From: HyVt-477 sp965224605
Lineage (GTDB): Bacteria; Pseudomonadota; Gammaproteobacteria; Thiotrichales; Thiotrichaceae
Direction of reading: 5' to 3'
Length of the DNA: 64,000 nt
Assembly: GCA_965224605.1 (NCBI GenBank)
Contig: CBDCZP010000015.1
Span: 17,339 to 81,338 of the forward strand
Shown here: piece by piece, positions 52,528-61,455 of the stretch
Layout: every line of letters starts with the position of its first letter
How positions within the stretch are numbered: position 1 is the first letter of the stretch
Translations under genes and position numbers: made by a program
The notes under the pieces: model-generated
Told to the model about the DNA's origin: nothing
Seen by the model: only the letters and a program-made list of their open reading frames with translations
The model's database searches: none

Positions 52528-53319
52528 ATGTCAGATAGCTGGGTAGGCTTTTTTACAGCAGCATTAACTGGTGGTGTAGTAGTCAAATTAATGGAGTTCA
52601 TTTTTCAATCTTTCCAATCGGAATTTCACAGAGCACGTACAGCAAAAGAAATAGTTGATATTCATTTTGACCCTTTAATGAAAGCAGCAGATGAAATAGT
52701 AGGAAAAACGAGATCATTGGCAGAGAGAGATTTTCAAGAATTAATATTAGCTACAACAGATAATGTAAATACAAGTAATAGAGTGCCAACGGAAATATTA
52801 GCATTATTATATTTGTATGCTCAATTTTGGGGGCGTATAGAGATTTTGCGTCAAGAAAGCGTAGGAGTGTCATTAAGTAAAGATAAACGCGGAGCAAAAC
52901 TAAAAGATTTTATTGCATGTTTGGAATCTCAGCGAATTAGGTTGGTTAACAGGGTGCATCAAAAGGCAATAGGTGAGCTTTCTATTATATTAAAAGCCAA
53001 CGGGAAATTTCAATCTATAGGGATAGTGAATTTTTCACGTAGTCTTTCTGAAGACGAAGAAATGAAATATTGGATTGAGCCTTTAATAAGTAAATTAGGG
53101 AGCGTGAAGGCAAAGAAAACTCGACAAAGAGTGCTTGTTTACGGTGTTGTTACTCATGCTCTAATAGATACATTAGACCCAAAACACACATCAACAAACT
53201 GGCGACCTTCATATCCTAATAAACTCTCAAAGAATTCAAAAAGAGATGTGAAATATAGAGTGTTTGGGAAGTATTTGAAATATGTGAAAAACACGAAGAA
53301 GTATGTAGGTTATGAGTAA
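52528..53319 (+). CDS. cassette 1: hypothetical protein with N-terminal membrane segment
   Basis: 263 residues. A hydrophobic N-terminus (about 6-30) precedes a helical, positively charged body that ends in a very basic tail (KKTRQRV, SKNSKRDVKYR, KYLKYVKNTKKYV). No family recognised. The ribosome site GGGGGAAAT lies just before the ATG. The long leader (about 200 bases) inside the cassette leaves room for its own promoter. Cassette context suggests an accessory or defence role, not more. Confidence 0.7.
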   Translation: MSDSWVGFFTAALTGGVVVKLMEFIFQSFQSEFHRARTAKEIVDIHFDPLMKAADEIVGKTRSLAERDFQELILATTDNVNTSNRVPTEILALLYLYAQFWGRIEILRQESVGVSLSKDKRGAKLKDFIACLESQRIRLVNRVHQKAIGELSIILKANGKFQSIGIVNFSRSLSEDEEMKYWIEPLISKLGSVKAKKTRQRVLVYGVVTHALIDTLDPKHTSTNWRPSYPNKLSKNSKRDVKYRVFGKYLKYVKNTKKYVGYE

Positions 53320-53482
53320 ATAGGGTGCTCCGCAAAACACAGATGGATCGTTGGAGCCCCTTTACGCTGTTGGTGCAATATGCACTCGTGGTAAGAAAGT
53401 AGCATCAACAAGTAGTTCATGTCAATTAATCTGTTGATTAGTTGTTATTAAATGGAGTAATCAGCTTATAATTAGCAACTTA

Positions 53483-53611
53483 GCATAACAAGACGTTCGA
53501 AGGGACTTTTTTACTCAGCGGTTGATTTAAGTTTCGTGAATTATATAAAGTATTTCATAGAGTTACGTTCATCGTTGTCTGTCCAAAAAGCCCCTCAACT
53601 GGGCGTTAGGC
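53483..53611 (+). other. attC site 1
   Basis: 5' core GCATAAC (53483-53489), exact complement of GTTATGC at the cassette start (52319-52325). Arms AGACGTTCGAAGGGACTT and AAGCCCCTCAACTGGGCG; 3' core GTTAGGC (53605-53611). 129 bp. Confidence 0.9.
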
Positions 53612-53812
53612 TCCCAAAGCTCAAACATCGGTTCCATAAGCATGGGAAAATGATTGTATTCTTTTCTGTCCAGAGTAGTCCCTGATAAAATCATTAGGCA
53701 ATAAAGTATCAGTATTATTCTTTACCTAAAGTAATGTTTGAATATTGCTCATTACTTTCATGAATTAATTCTATTTCTTGACTATGCTTAACCTATCAAA
53801 CTAGGGAGTCTC

Positions 53813-55211
53813 ATGATGTATATCAAGAAAATAGTAGTAATATCTATAAATCTAATTACCGGAATTTTCTTATCAGCATTGAACATGCCTGTAATGGCGG
53901 CATTGTCACAATGTAGTTCGTATCATATTCAAATATTTGCAACTTCAGCACCCAACAAAGCTAATAGTATGAAAGATACACTTATAGGGAGTGGTTTTGG
54001 AGCAAAGATTACAACGACACAAAGTAAAGGAAAAACACTTTATCGTTTAAGAGTTGGGCCGTATAAAAACAAAGCTTCGGCTAGTGCCTCTCAGAAAAAA
54101 CTAAAGGTAGAGTATGTAGGCTACCCAAGTGTACAAAGCAGCATGATTGTTAAAAGATACATCTCCTTGTAAAAATTCAACGACACAAAGCAACGGAGGC
54201 GAGATTAAATTTAAGCCAGGAAGTTCCTCAGAAACCCTTTCAGGTGCAGTAATTAGAGGAGAGCGTCATGAATACACTTTGATGGCTGGAGCGGGTCAAT
54301 GGATGGAAGTTAAAATTAGCTCTGTGGAGGAAAATGCTGTATTTCAACTTTCCATTTATCAGTATGGTACAGGTAAAAACATACAGCTTAAAGGAGCTAA
54401 AGATGGTGATGATGCTGTGTATTGGCATAGTCAATTACCAAACCCGGGCTATTCAAAAGATGGTAAACAAAATGTAGCAACTATCATTGTAGGAGGGACA
54501 CGAGGTAATGCTTCATATGACCTGACAGTAACTATTAAGAACCGATCACAACTAACTCAGTGCTATAAAAAAATTGAAGGCAGTGATGTAACTGCCATAC
54601 AGTTAGTTAAAAAGAATAATAGAGTGTCAGGTTATTATGCATGGACTCCTAAAGATAGAGATGGAGCATATGGATCATTCACAGGAAAAATTTCCGGTAA
54701 TAAAGTCAGCGCCCATAATACTTATCTTATTGAAGGTTCAACACAAACTGAAGAAGTCGCCTTCAAACTAGAAAATAACGCACTTATTCAGGGGTCTGGT
54801 GAACTAATAGATAAAAGAGAAGGGCAGATTTTTAAAAATCCAGACGCATTATCTTGGACAGATAGATTTACAAAAGTAGATTGTGGTTCAATAAAAGAAG
54901 CTGTTAATACTGCTAAACAAGTAGCAAAAGACATACAAGCTAATTCCTCAACTAAAACGGAAGTAGAGACAAAGAAATCTAGTGAAAATGATATTTATAA
55001 AGTTACGTATAACAAACATGGTGCGGTCTTAGAGTCTAAAAAAGATAAAAAGATATACGTAGGTAAAAACTGTGACGCTTCTTCTAGTAAATATGGGAAA
55101 GGAACTTGGGGCTTTGCCAATGGCGGTTTTAACATTGATTTTAAAAATAGACATATTGGGTTTCCAAGACAAGAATTAAATATTCCTGATATTGGTAAGT
55201 GTAGATTTTAG
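53813..55211 (+). pseudogene. cassette 2: SPOR-domain secreted protein, one frameshift
   Basis: The first 120 residues have a signal peptide (about 1-31) and a SPOR domain (YHIQIFATSAPNKANSM, GKTLYRLRVGPYKNKASA), the fold that binds denuded peptidoglycan at division sites. The frame stops at 54172, but reading three rather than four A at 54152-54155 joins it to 54147-55211, whose N-terminal residues (KDTSPCKNSTTQSNGGEIKF) continue smoothly into a beta-rich domain (GERHEYTLMAGAGQWMEVKI). Restored length is about 465 residues. True break or a homopolymer sequencing error. Confidence 0.7.
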
Positions 55212-55245
55212 TAAGCGCTATAAAGTGATTCAATTCAATCACTTA

Positions 55246-55372
55246 GCCTAACAAGACGTTCGAGGGGACTAACTAGCTAAGCGGTTGATTTAACTCCGTT
55301 TTGTTCGGTAAGTAAGTCGTAGGTTAAAGTTCAGTAGTTTCAATCCGTTAGCCCCTCAACTGGGCGTTAGCT
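55246..55372 (+). other. attC site 2
   Basis: 5' core GCCTAAC (55246-55252), complement of GTTAGGC at the start of cassette 2. Arms AGACGTTCGAGGGGACT and AGCCCCTCAACTGGGCG; 3' core GTTAGCT (55366-55372). 127 bp. Confidence 0.9.
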
Positions 55373-55393
55373 GCCCAAAATCCCACCATTTCC

Positions 55394-55421
55394 TTGTTTT
55401 ATTCTTGGTATTGAATATAAT
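55394..55421 (+). promoter_or_regulatory. cassette-borne promoter of the PIN toxin-antitoxin genes, apparently leaderless
   Basis: TTGTTT (55394-55399), 16 bases, TATAAT (55416-55421). The ATG at 55428 is 7 bases after the -10, so transcription would begin at the start codon. It lies 22 bases after attC2, showing that this cassette does not depend on an upstream integron promoter. Confidence 0.5.
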
Positions 55422-55427
55422 ACCAAT

Positions 55428-55847
55428 ATGGATATTGTTACTATAGATACGAATGTTGTTATAAGTGCTTTAAAGTCTAAGAAAGGTGCTTCGTACAAAC
55501 TGCTGATGCTTCTACCAGAAGACCTGTTTATACCTAATATTTCAGTACCACTTTTTATAGAATATAAGTCAGTAGCAAAGAGAGAAGGATTAGTTGCTAA
55601 TCTTACACAACAGGAAGTCGAGGCAATCCTTGACTACTATCTAAGTAAATCAAGAATACACAAAATATACTATTTGTGGCGACCTCTATTAAAAGATCCA
55701 AAAGATGATCTAGTACTAGAAGTAGCAGTAACATCAGAAAGTAGATACATTATAACATTCAATAAAAAGGACTTTAAAGGATGTGAAAAATTCGGAATAT
55801 CAGCAGTTACTCCCTTTGAGTACATGACTGAAAGAGGTTTATTATGA
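55428..55847 (+). CDS. cassette 3: PIN-domain toxin (COG1569 type)
   Basis: 139 residues. A PIN ribonuclease fold with the acidic residues in TIDTNVVISAL near the start, KDPKDDLVLEVAV, and ITFNKKDF near the end, as in the putative toxin-antitoxin PIN group. It probably cleaves RNA. The stop overlaps the antitoxin start (ATGA). Toxin-antitoxin pairs are frequent stabilisers of large cassette arrays. Confidence 0.87.
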   Translation: MDIVTIDTNVVISALKSKKGASYKLLMLLPEDLFIPNISVPLFIEYKSVAKREGLVANLTQQEVEAILDYYLSKSRIHKIYYLWRPLLKDPKDDLVLEVAVTSESRYIITFNKKDFKGCEKFGISAVTPFEYMTERGLL

Positions 55848-56083
55848 GCACACTAAGTTTAAGGTTGGCAAACTCACTTCACGATGAAGTGAAGTTTCTA
55901 GCAAAAAAAGAAGGTATATCTATCAATCAATTTATTGCAACAGCCGTTGCTGAAAAAATGTCAGCATTGATGACCGAAGATTATCTAGTGAAAAGAGCAA
56001 AAAAAGGTAACAAAGATACATTCTTAAAAGCAATGTCAAAAGTACCTGATGTTGAACCTGAAGCATACGATAGACTAGAATAA
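55844..56083 (+). CDS. cassette 3: ribbon-helix-helix antitoxin
   Basis: 79 residues. STLSLRLANSLHDEVKFLAKKEGISINQFIATAVAEKM is a HicB/Arc-type ribbon-helix-helix, followed by a short toxin-binding tail. Its position after the toxin, with a 4-base overlap, identifies it as the cognate antitoxin and likely autorepressor. Confidence 0.85.
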   Translation: MSTLSLRLANSLHDEVKFLAKKEGISINQFIATAVAEKMSALMTEDYLVKRAKKGNKDTFLKAMSKVPDVEPEAYDRLE

Positions 56084-56086
56084 TGT

Positions 56087-56353
56087 ATGAAAATAGTTAT
56101 TCCAGCTACAGTCATACTTCTTCAAATAGTTAGCTTTATCCACCTTTATTATATTACAAATAATAATGAACATGCTCACTTACCTGTAACATTCATAGAG
56201 CTGGTTGCGCTATCCATAGTTAACTTACTATTTTTGTTTTTAGTCTTTGTTTTCACGTATAGAGAAGTAGTGAAAGTTACAAGTATATGGAAATTAGCAA
56301 TAATGCTTTCATTTGTAACATTTGGAGTCTCAATGTGTTTTTATGTTCTTTAA
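56087..56353 (+). CDS. cassette 3: small membrane protein
   Basis: 88 residues with three hydrophobic segments (about 4-22, 35-57, 67-87). No family recognised. Starts 3 bases after the antitoxin stop, so it is translated with the pair; it could be a passenger or a third component. Confidence 0.65.
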   Translation: MKIVIPATVILLQIVSFIHLYYITNNNEHAHLPVTFIELVALSIVNLLFLFLVFVFTYREVVKVTSIWKLAIMLSFVTFGVSMCFYVL

Positions 56354-56416
56354 ATATAGTGGATACTTCAGATACAAATAAAAAACCAATAATTCAATAC
56401 CTTGTGGATACACCAC

Positions 56417-56546
56417 AGCTAACAAGTAAATTCAAGAGGGACTTACTACCTCAGCGGTTTGCATAGTTCAGTGCATTCTATAAACGCCATCGGACTGTCG
56501 TCCTCAGCGTTCTTTAATCCGTAAGCCCCTTAATTTGGCGTTAGCT
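56417..56546 (+). other. attC site 3
   Basis: 5' core AGCTAAC (56417-56423), complement of GTTAGCT at the start of cassette 3. Arms TAAATTCAAGAGGGACTT and AAGCCCCTTAATTTGGCG (second arm subtype); 3' core GTTAGCT (56540-56546). 130 bp. Confidence 0.9.
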
Positions 56547-56582
56547 CCCCAACTTACCAACATAGGTGGTAGCGCCTATGAG

Positions 56583-56702
56583 TATCCAGTTAACACAGGT
56601 TCATCTGGTATATTGGGACTCGTGTAATCTTGTGCGCTTTTGGTAACACGCTTATGTTGGTCTGCAATTCCAATTTTCAATAAAGCCTGTGTTAACCGGA
56701 TA
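56583..56702. repeat. 120-bp inverted-repeat element at the start of cassette 4
   Basis: TATCCAGTTAACACAGG (56583-56599) and CCTGTGTTAACCGGATA (56686-56702) are 17-bp inverted ends with one mismatch. The flanks are related, GGTGGTAGCGCCTATGA on the left and GGTGGTAGTACTTATGA on the right, which may be an old duplication. No gene inside. Possible MITE or structured leader. Confidence 0.5.
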
Positions 56703-56752
56703 GGCATGGGTGGTAGTACTTATGAAATATGAAAGCAGTGGCTCATGCTATA

Positions 56753-57965
56753 GGGAACCTCTAAAAATCAGCTGATACCTCGGTTACAAATCTGAATCGG
56801 CTAATAAACAGCCATATTTTATCAATTATCGTCTAGATTTAGCAATATAGCCCCCTTTTGGGGCTATATTGCATTTTCAGGACACACTAATCCTCTCTAG
56901 AAAGCACAACCGCCTCATGTTGTAGGTCAGATTCATCATGCCGATATTCATTTGGGTTCTAGCAAGTCCAATGCATTTAATGGATTTATTCCGCAAATTA
57001 CTTTGGGCGCCAAATATATGCTCTACCCGACTACGTACTCTAGAGCGCGTGCGATTACCTTGTTGCTCCCATTTCGATAAGGGCTTATTACGTGTCCCTT
57101 TACGTTGTATCTGACTTCGGTATCCTTGCTTTTTTAAGTTCTCTTCTTCCTTTTTTGATCGATAAGCACTATCGGCCCAGACATCCTTACTCGTATTGCT
57201 GGGATCTAGTATGTCTTCAAAGACATTGGAGTCATGCACGCTCGCATCCGTTACCTGATAATCTCGGATGAGCTTATTATCATTGTCAATCTGGATGTGA
57301 TTCTTATAGCCAAAGTAGCTCTTGCCATTTTTCTTTGTCCATCGGGCATCCGTATCTTTCTGGCGTTGTTTGTTATCTTCCCAGCCCTCAGGAATATCAC
57401 CTTCTTTTATCTGTTCATTTTCCTTACGGCTGTTTCTCTGGATCGGTGCTGGAATAATGGAAGCATCTACTATCTGTCCTTTTCGGGCGATGTATCCCGC
57501 TTTGCTAAGTTGTAGGGAGAACTTCTCAAACAGGTTATCAACTAATTTCAATTCACTGAGTTGATCTTTGAACGACCAAAAGGTCTTTGCATCAGGTGAA
57601 CGCTGGTGGTTACTTAAACCTAGAAACTGTTGAAAACTACGACGGTCTTCTATTTGAAACTCAAGTTGATCATCACTCAAGCCATACAGGTTCTGTATGA
57701 CTAGCCCTTTGAACATCATCACCACATCTTTAGGTGGCGCTCCTGCATGGCTCTTGCGTTCTTTTTTATAGACTTGATCTAAGACACTACGGAAGGATTC
57801 CCAATCTATCGTATCCTCAAGTTCTAATAAGGGGTTTCCGAGCTTCTTTAGACGATTATCTTGTAGCTCAAAAAGGGGATCAAAAATATCTAGCATCACC
57901 GGGAATCTCTGAATTTTTATGGGTGCGTAGATTATACTGGATTTTGGCAATTAATAGAGATGCCC
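56753..57965. mobile_element. IS5-family insertion sequence, complete
   Basis: 1213 bp. Left end GGGAACCTCTAAAAATC and the inverse of the right end, GGGCATCTCTATTAATT, match at 12 of 17 positions. A 4-bp target duplication TATA flanks it (56749-56752 and 57966-57969), as expected for the IS5 group. It contains one intact transposase gene on the - strand and sits in cassette 4 upstream of ptuA. Confidence 0.82.
56877..57896 (-). CDS. IS5-family transposase
   Basis: 339 residues from ATG 57896; the frame runs on to a TTG at 57950. DDE transposase: IVDASIIPAPIQRN with the first acidic residue, DVWADSAYRS with the second, and RSRVEHIFGAQ with the glutamate; N-terminal DUF772-type region (MMFKGLVIQNLYGLSDDQLEFQIEDR). 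Appears intact and therefore possibly active. Confidence 0.92.
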   Translation of the reverse strand: MLDIFDPLFELQDNRLKKLGNPLLELEDTIDWESFRSVLDQVYKKERKSHAGAPPKDVVMMFKGLVIQNLYGLSDDQLEFQIEDRRSFQQFLGLSNHQRSPDAKTFWSFKDQLSELKLVDNLFEKFSLQLSKAGYIARKGQIVDASIIPAPIQRNSRKENEQIKEGDIPEGWEDNKQRQKDTDARWTKKNGKSYFGYKNHIQIDNDNKLIRDYQVTDASVHDSNVFEDILDPSNTSKDVWADSAYRSKKEEENLKKQGYRSQIQRKGTRNKPLSKWEQQGNRTRSRVRSRVEHIFGAQSNLRNKSIKCIGLARTQMNIGMMNLTYNMRRLCFLERISVS

Positions 57966-57971
57966 TATAAT
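57944..57971 (+). promoter_or_regulatory. hybrid promoter made by the IS5 insertion, facing ptuA
   Basis: TTGGCA (57944-57949) lies within the IS right end, then 16 bases, then TATAAT (57966-57971) starting at the target duplication. Without the IS, the same -10 would have had no good -35 (AATATG-like sequence at that distance). Predicted start is about 30 bases before the ptuA ATG at 58012. Confidence 0.55.
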
Positions 57972-58011
57972 AAGGCAAGAATATTTATACTCATAGAACA
58001 TAGGATTACAA

Positions 58012-59160
58012 ATGTATATTGAGAAGGTTGAGATCAAAAAATACCGACTGCTAGAAAATATAACAATCCGCTTTCAATCCCCAGCTAGTTCAACTGCATA
58101 TCCTGAAACGGGTAATATAGTGAACATAGTAGCTGGAGTAAATGGTTGTGGAAAAACCACATTATTGGATTTAATTGCTGATAGCAATACACGAGAAGGA
58201 ATGACAGCACACACACTTAATACTAGACAATTTAACAGATACGAAGATACACCAACGACTGACAATAAAGTAATTAGCGAAAGAAAAGGCAACAAAATAT
58301 TTTGGTATTATCCTGAACTGGAAAATATAAGCAGAAAAGAAGAGAGAGATAAATTTGCTACAGAACAAAAAAATATTATCTATATAAAATTTGGAGACTT
58401 GCTTATAGAGAAAAATAAAAATGGGATAATGCATGACCCATTCCAAGAACTTGAAGATACAATTGTTAAGTACTTACTCCACTTAGAAAGAAATAGCCGT
58501 AAACCTGACCCGAAAGAGAGATCTAAAGATGCGATTTCATCATTCAATGGTTTTTTTCAAGGGGCTAAAATGAACTCTGTATTGACAGACTTTTCGTATG
58601 GGCAAGGTCGGAATAGTCCTGTCTTCAAAGGTGCCAATGGAGACACTTTCTCAATGAGCGAGTTAAGCCATGGAGAGAAAGCTTTATATCAGAGTGTACT
58701 TATTCTGATCAGGAATGATTTTAAGGACTGTGTGATTTTAATTGATGAACCAGAACTTGGGATGCATCCAGCTTGGCAACAGAAAGTAATAGATATATTC
58801 AGTAAGATAGGAAGAAACAATCAATTTATAATCGCAACACACTCGCCACAAATAATTGCTAGCACTCAGTATCAAAACTTGATTGTTCTACGCAGAGAAG
58901 ACAACAATATTATACCGTTTTATCCAAGTCATCCTCCTGCTGGCGTTGATGCGAACTCAATCCTTTCACAAATAATGAGAGTAGAGCAATCATTGCCTCA
59001 AGATGTTGAAGAACTACATAAACAATATAGAAAATTCATTGAAACAAAGAATGAACAATCCTCAGAAGCAATGAAAATAAAAGAAAAGTTACTTCAAAGA
59101 GAAAGTAATGACTCTAAATTTATGCAGGAAATGCGCCTACTAATTCGTTTAAGAGGATAG
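58012..59160 (+). CDS. cassette 4: PtuA-like AAA/ABC ATPase (Septu)
   Basis: 382 residues. Walker A GVNGCGKTTLL, ABC signature region LSHGEKALYQS, Walker B VILIDEPELGMHP and the H-loop ATHSPQII, the layout of the AAA_21/OLD-like ATPases. Together with the downstream HNH gene this is the Septu (PtuA-PtuB) arrangement, in which the ATPase controls a nuclease to stop phage. AGGA lies about 7 bases before the ATG. No reverse transcriptase is nearby, so not a retron. Confidence 0.85.
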   Translation: MYIEKVEIKKYRLLENITIRFQSPASSTAYPETGNIVNIVAGVNGCGKTTLLDLIADSNTREGMTAHTLNTRQFNRYEDTPTTDNKVISERKGNKIFWYYPELENISRKEERDKFATEQKNIIYIKFGDLLIEKNKNGIMHDPFQELEDTIVKYLLHLERNSRKPDPKERSKDAISSFNGFFQGAKMNSVLTDFSYGQGRNSPVFKGANGDTFSMSELSHGEKALYQSVLILIRNDFKDCVILIDEPELGMHPAWQQKVIDIFSKIGRNNQFIIATHSPQIIASTQYQNLIVLRREDNNIIPFYPSHPPAGVDANSILSQIMRVEQSLPQDVEELHKQYRKFIETKNEQSSEAMKIKEKLLQRESNDSKFMQEMRLLIRLRG

Positions 59161-59166
59161 AGTTTA

Positions 59167-59802
59167 ATGCGGTTTATAGATAAATCGGAATCTCCGTCTT
59201 TTTTTGAAGAAGAGAAAGTAGGTTTTCCACTAACTGAAAGTTCATCGTGGAAAGACTTACAAAACCCATGTAAAACTTACCTAAAGGAGTTTCTAACTAC
59301 AGAGCAATCAGGTCTTTGTGCTTATTGTGAATGTGATTTGTCTTCAACTAAATCACATTTAGAGCATATAAAACCTCGTTCGTTATATAATAATCTTAAA
59401 TTTGAGTATACAAATTTAGTAGTTTCTTGTAATGGTGTTTTTTTATGTGAAACCGACCCACAGTTAGGTCGTACATGTGGACATAAGAAGGAGAATGAAT
59501 ATGATGAAGATTTATTTTTAAACCCCATTGAATTGCTAGGTATCGGTTCGTATTTTATATACGACGCAGAAACAGGGGCAATTTTGCCAAGTGAAGCTGT
59601 TAGTACCGATAGTGCTAAATATATGATTTCACTTTTGCATTTAGACATACCATATTTAAGAGATGCACGAAAAAATGCTAAAGATGCAATTGTCGAACTT
59701 CTATCAACTCCTGAATATAAAGATTCCATATTTGAGATTATAGAGAAGGAGTTATCAGTTGAAAGAGAATATATTTCATATCTGAGGTATTGCTTCAAAT
59801 AG
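59167..59802 (+). CDS. cassette 4: PtuB-like HNH endonuclease (Septu)
   Basis: 211 residues. The HNH/zinc motif is CAYCECDLSSTKSHLEHIKPRS with LKFEYTNLVVSC, as in PtuB and the TIGR02646-type nucleases found next to such ATPases. Starts 6 bases after ptuA. Nuclease arm of the Septu pair; presumably degrades DNA when the complex is triggered. Confidence 0.87.
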   Translation: MRFIDKSESPSFFEEEKVGFPLTESSSWKDLQNPCKTYLKEFLTTEQSGLCAYCECDLSSTKSHLEHIKPRSLYNNLKFEYTNLVVSCNGVFLCETDPQLGRTCGHKKENEYDEDLFLNPIELLGIGSYFIYDAETGAILPSEAVSTDSAKYMISLLHLDIPYLRDARKNAKDAIVELLSTPEYKDSIFEIIEKELSVEREYISYLRYCFK

Positions 59803-59824
59803 TACTGCAAAATTGAAACATCAG

Positions 59825-59952
59825 AGCTAACAAGACGTTCGAAGGGACTTTTTTACTCAGCGGCTCATTTAAGTTTTGTGAATTCTATAAGTTTATCATA
59901 TATTTATGTTCATCTTTGTCGGTCCAAAAAGCCCCTCAACTGGGCGTTAGAT
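59825..59952 (+). other. attC site 4
   Basis: 5' core AGCTAAC (59825-59831), complement of GTTAGCT at the start of cassette 4. Arms AGACGTTCGAAGGGACTT and AAGCCCCTCAACTGGGCG; 3' core GTTAGAT (59946-59952). 128 bp. Confidence 0.9.
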
Positions 59953-60040
59953 GCCCAAAATTCAAATATTGCTACAATATCCAACACCCAGAGTATGGAG
60001 TATCATTATATTCTGTGTATAAGATGTAAAAGTATAGTAA

Positions 60041-60850
60041 ATGAAAATATCAAATAACCAAAAAACTGATCGAGTCGGAGTCCAAATTGTAGGCGAAAGA
60101 TTTGAATTAGCTGGATATATATTCAGAGAACAAACAGTTAGTGACTATGGGATTGATGCACAAATTGAAGTGGTTGATGGCGATATAGTTACTGGAAAAC
60201 TTATAGCACTTCAAATTAAGTCAGGTATCTCATGGTTTAAAGAGGAATCTGAAGAGGGTTATATTTATAGAGGAGATATAGAACATTTAGATTATTGGTT
60301 AGAACACTCACTACCAGTATTAATCGTACTATGTGATATTGATAATAAAAAATGCTTTTGGCAGTCAGTTACTCCAGCTAACATCACGTATACAAAAAAA
60401 GCATGGAAAACAACAATACCAAAATACCAACAAATTAATGCAGGTATGTATGTTGATCTCCAATATTTGATTAATAAACTAACCATCTACAAAAGTTACA
60501 CGGTTAGGTCAATCAAGGATTTAAGTTATGGAGTTGCCAAAAGATACTGCTTGAGAATAATACTAAATAAAGAGCATACACAGTCAGAAATAGTTGATCA
60601 TATAAAAAGTATTACTAGTGAGGCAATAAATACTGATTACCATAGAAGTGATCTAACAAGAAACCACTGGAGAAATAAACCTGCACATGTCATTTGGCTG
60701 GATATATTTCCATCATCTGAAGATGAACAAAACAACAATAATATTTGTCAAACAAAATGGTTCTCAAAAAATTTAGATTCTATGTATTTTCCCTTATCTA
60801 ATAATGGGAGAGGAAATTTCAGAAAATCTAAAAGTACAATGGAACAATGA
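60041..60850 (+). CDS. cassette 5: DUF4365 nuclease-like protein
   Basis: 269 residues. The N-terminal DUF4365 domain carries a PD-(D/E)xK-like set: YGIDAQIEV, GKLIALQIKSG, then EHLDYWLEHSLPVLIVL and CFWQSVTP. DUF4365 proteins are found as defence effectors and fused to other conflict domains. The last about 20 residues (GRGNFRKSKSTMEQ) look out of frame: dropping one base near 60808 would continue as SNNGEEISENLKVQWNN in the next frame, so this and the next entry may be one gene. Confidence 0.75.
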   Translation: MKISNNQKTDRVGVQIVGERFELAGYIFREQTVSDYGIDAQIEVVDGDIVTGKLIALQIKSGISWFKEESEEGYIYRGDIEHLDYWLEHSLPVLIVLCDIDNKKCFWQSVTPANITYTKKAWKTTIPKYQQINAGMYVDLQYLINKLTIYKSYTVRSIKDLSYGVAKRYCLRIILNKEHTQSEIVDHIKSITSEAINTDYHRSDLTRNHWRNKPAHVIWLDIFPSSEDEQNNNNICQTKWFSKNLDSMYFPLSNNGRGNFRKSKSTMEQ

Positions 60851-61274
60851 TTATCTTAAAATGTCTCGCTTCTATGCTGACAATACGATAGGCAAAGAGG
60901 AATTCATTAGTAAAGTTAAAAACTTAATAGATTCAGCCAGTCCGCTTGTAGTCGTTGCATGCAATAGTCTTGAAAACTATAAAACACAGAAAATGGATCT
61001 TGCAGGTTTAAAAAATATTCTAACTTCAAAATCACCTGAAATTGACAAAATTTATTTCACAGGCACAGATATAGGCCTATCACCTTATGAGTGTAAAGAC
61101 ATAAGCACTAAGTTTCAAAGCCTTATAGCGTATGCACATAATGTATATTTACCCTTTACAGATGTTGGTAAATCTATGGGTGAAAAACAAATTATTTATA
61201 ACATAAGTAGTCAATCTAAATATTATTTTGAGGCTTTAGAAGAATTTAACTTTGAAGTCAGTAAGGTAAAATAA
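60804..61274 (+). CDS. cassette 5: hypothetical protein, probable continuation of the DUF4365 gene
   Basis: 156 residues starting 47 bases inside the preceding gene without a clear ribosome site. It has mixed alpha/beta sequence (PLVVVACNSLENYK, EIDKIYFTG, AYAHNVYLPF) and no known motif. The overlap, the lack of a start signal and the natural join SNNG-EEISENLK suggest a single-base frameshift in a roughly 410-residue protein. Separate overlapping genes remain possible. Confidence 0.55.
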   Translation: MGEEISENLKVQWNNDYLKMSRFYADNTIGKEEFISKVKNLIDSASPLVVVACNSLENYKTQKMDLAGLKNILTSKSPEIDKIYFTGTDIGLSPYECKDISTKFQSLIAYAHNVYLPFTDVGKSMGEKQIIYNISSQSKYYFEALEEFNFEVSKVK

Positions 61275-61326
61275 AATGAAAAAACAATATATTCGTTAAA
61301 TATCATGCAGTTATACAAACAAAGGC

Positions 61327-61455
61327 ATCTAACAAGACGTTCGAAGGGACTTTTTGACTCAGCGGTTCGCATAATTAATTGAATTCTATAAACATTTTCT
61401 TAGTGTTGAGTTCAGTGAACTCTATGTCAAAAAGCCCCTCAACTGGGCGTTAGCG
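61327..61455 (+). other. attC site 5
   Basis: 5' core ATCTAAC (61327-61333), complement of GTTAGAT at the start of cassette 5. Arms AGACGTTCGAAGGGACTT and AAGCCCCTCAACTGGGCG; 3' core GTTAGCG (61449-61455). 129 bp. Confidence 0.9.

Noticed and set aside
58012..59802. A retron with PtuAB effectors
   Set aside because: No reverse transcriptase or msr-msd sequence is present in the cassette; it is a stand-alone Septu-like pair.
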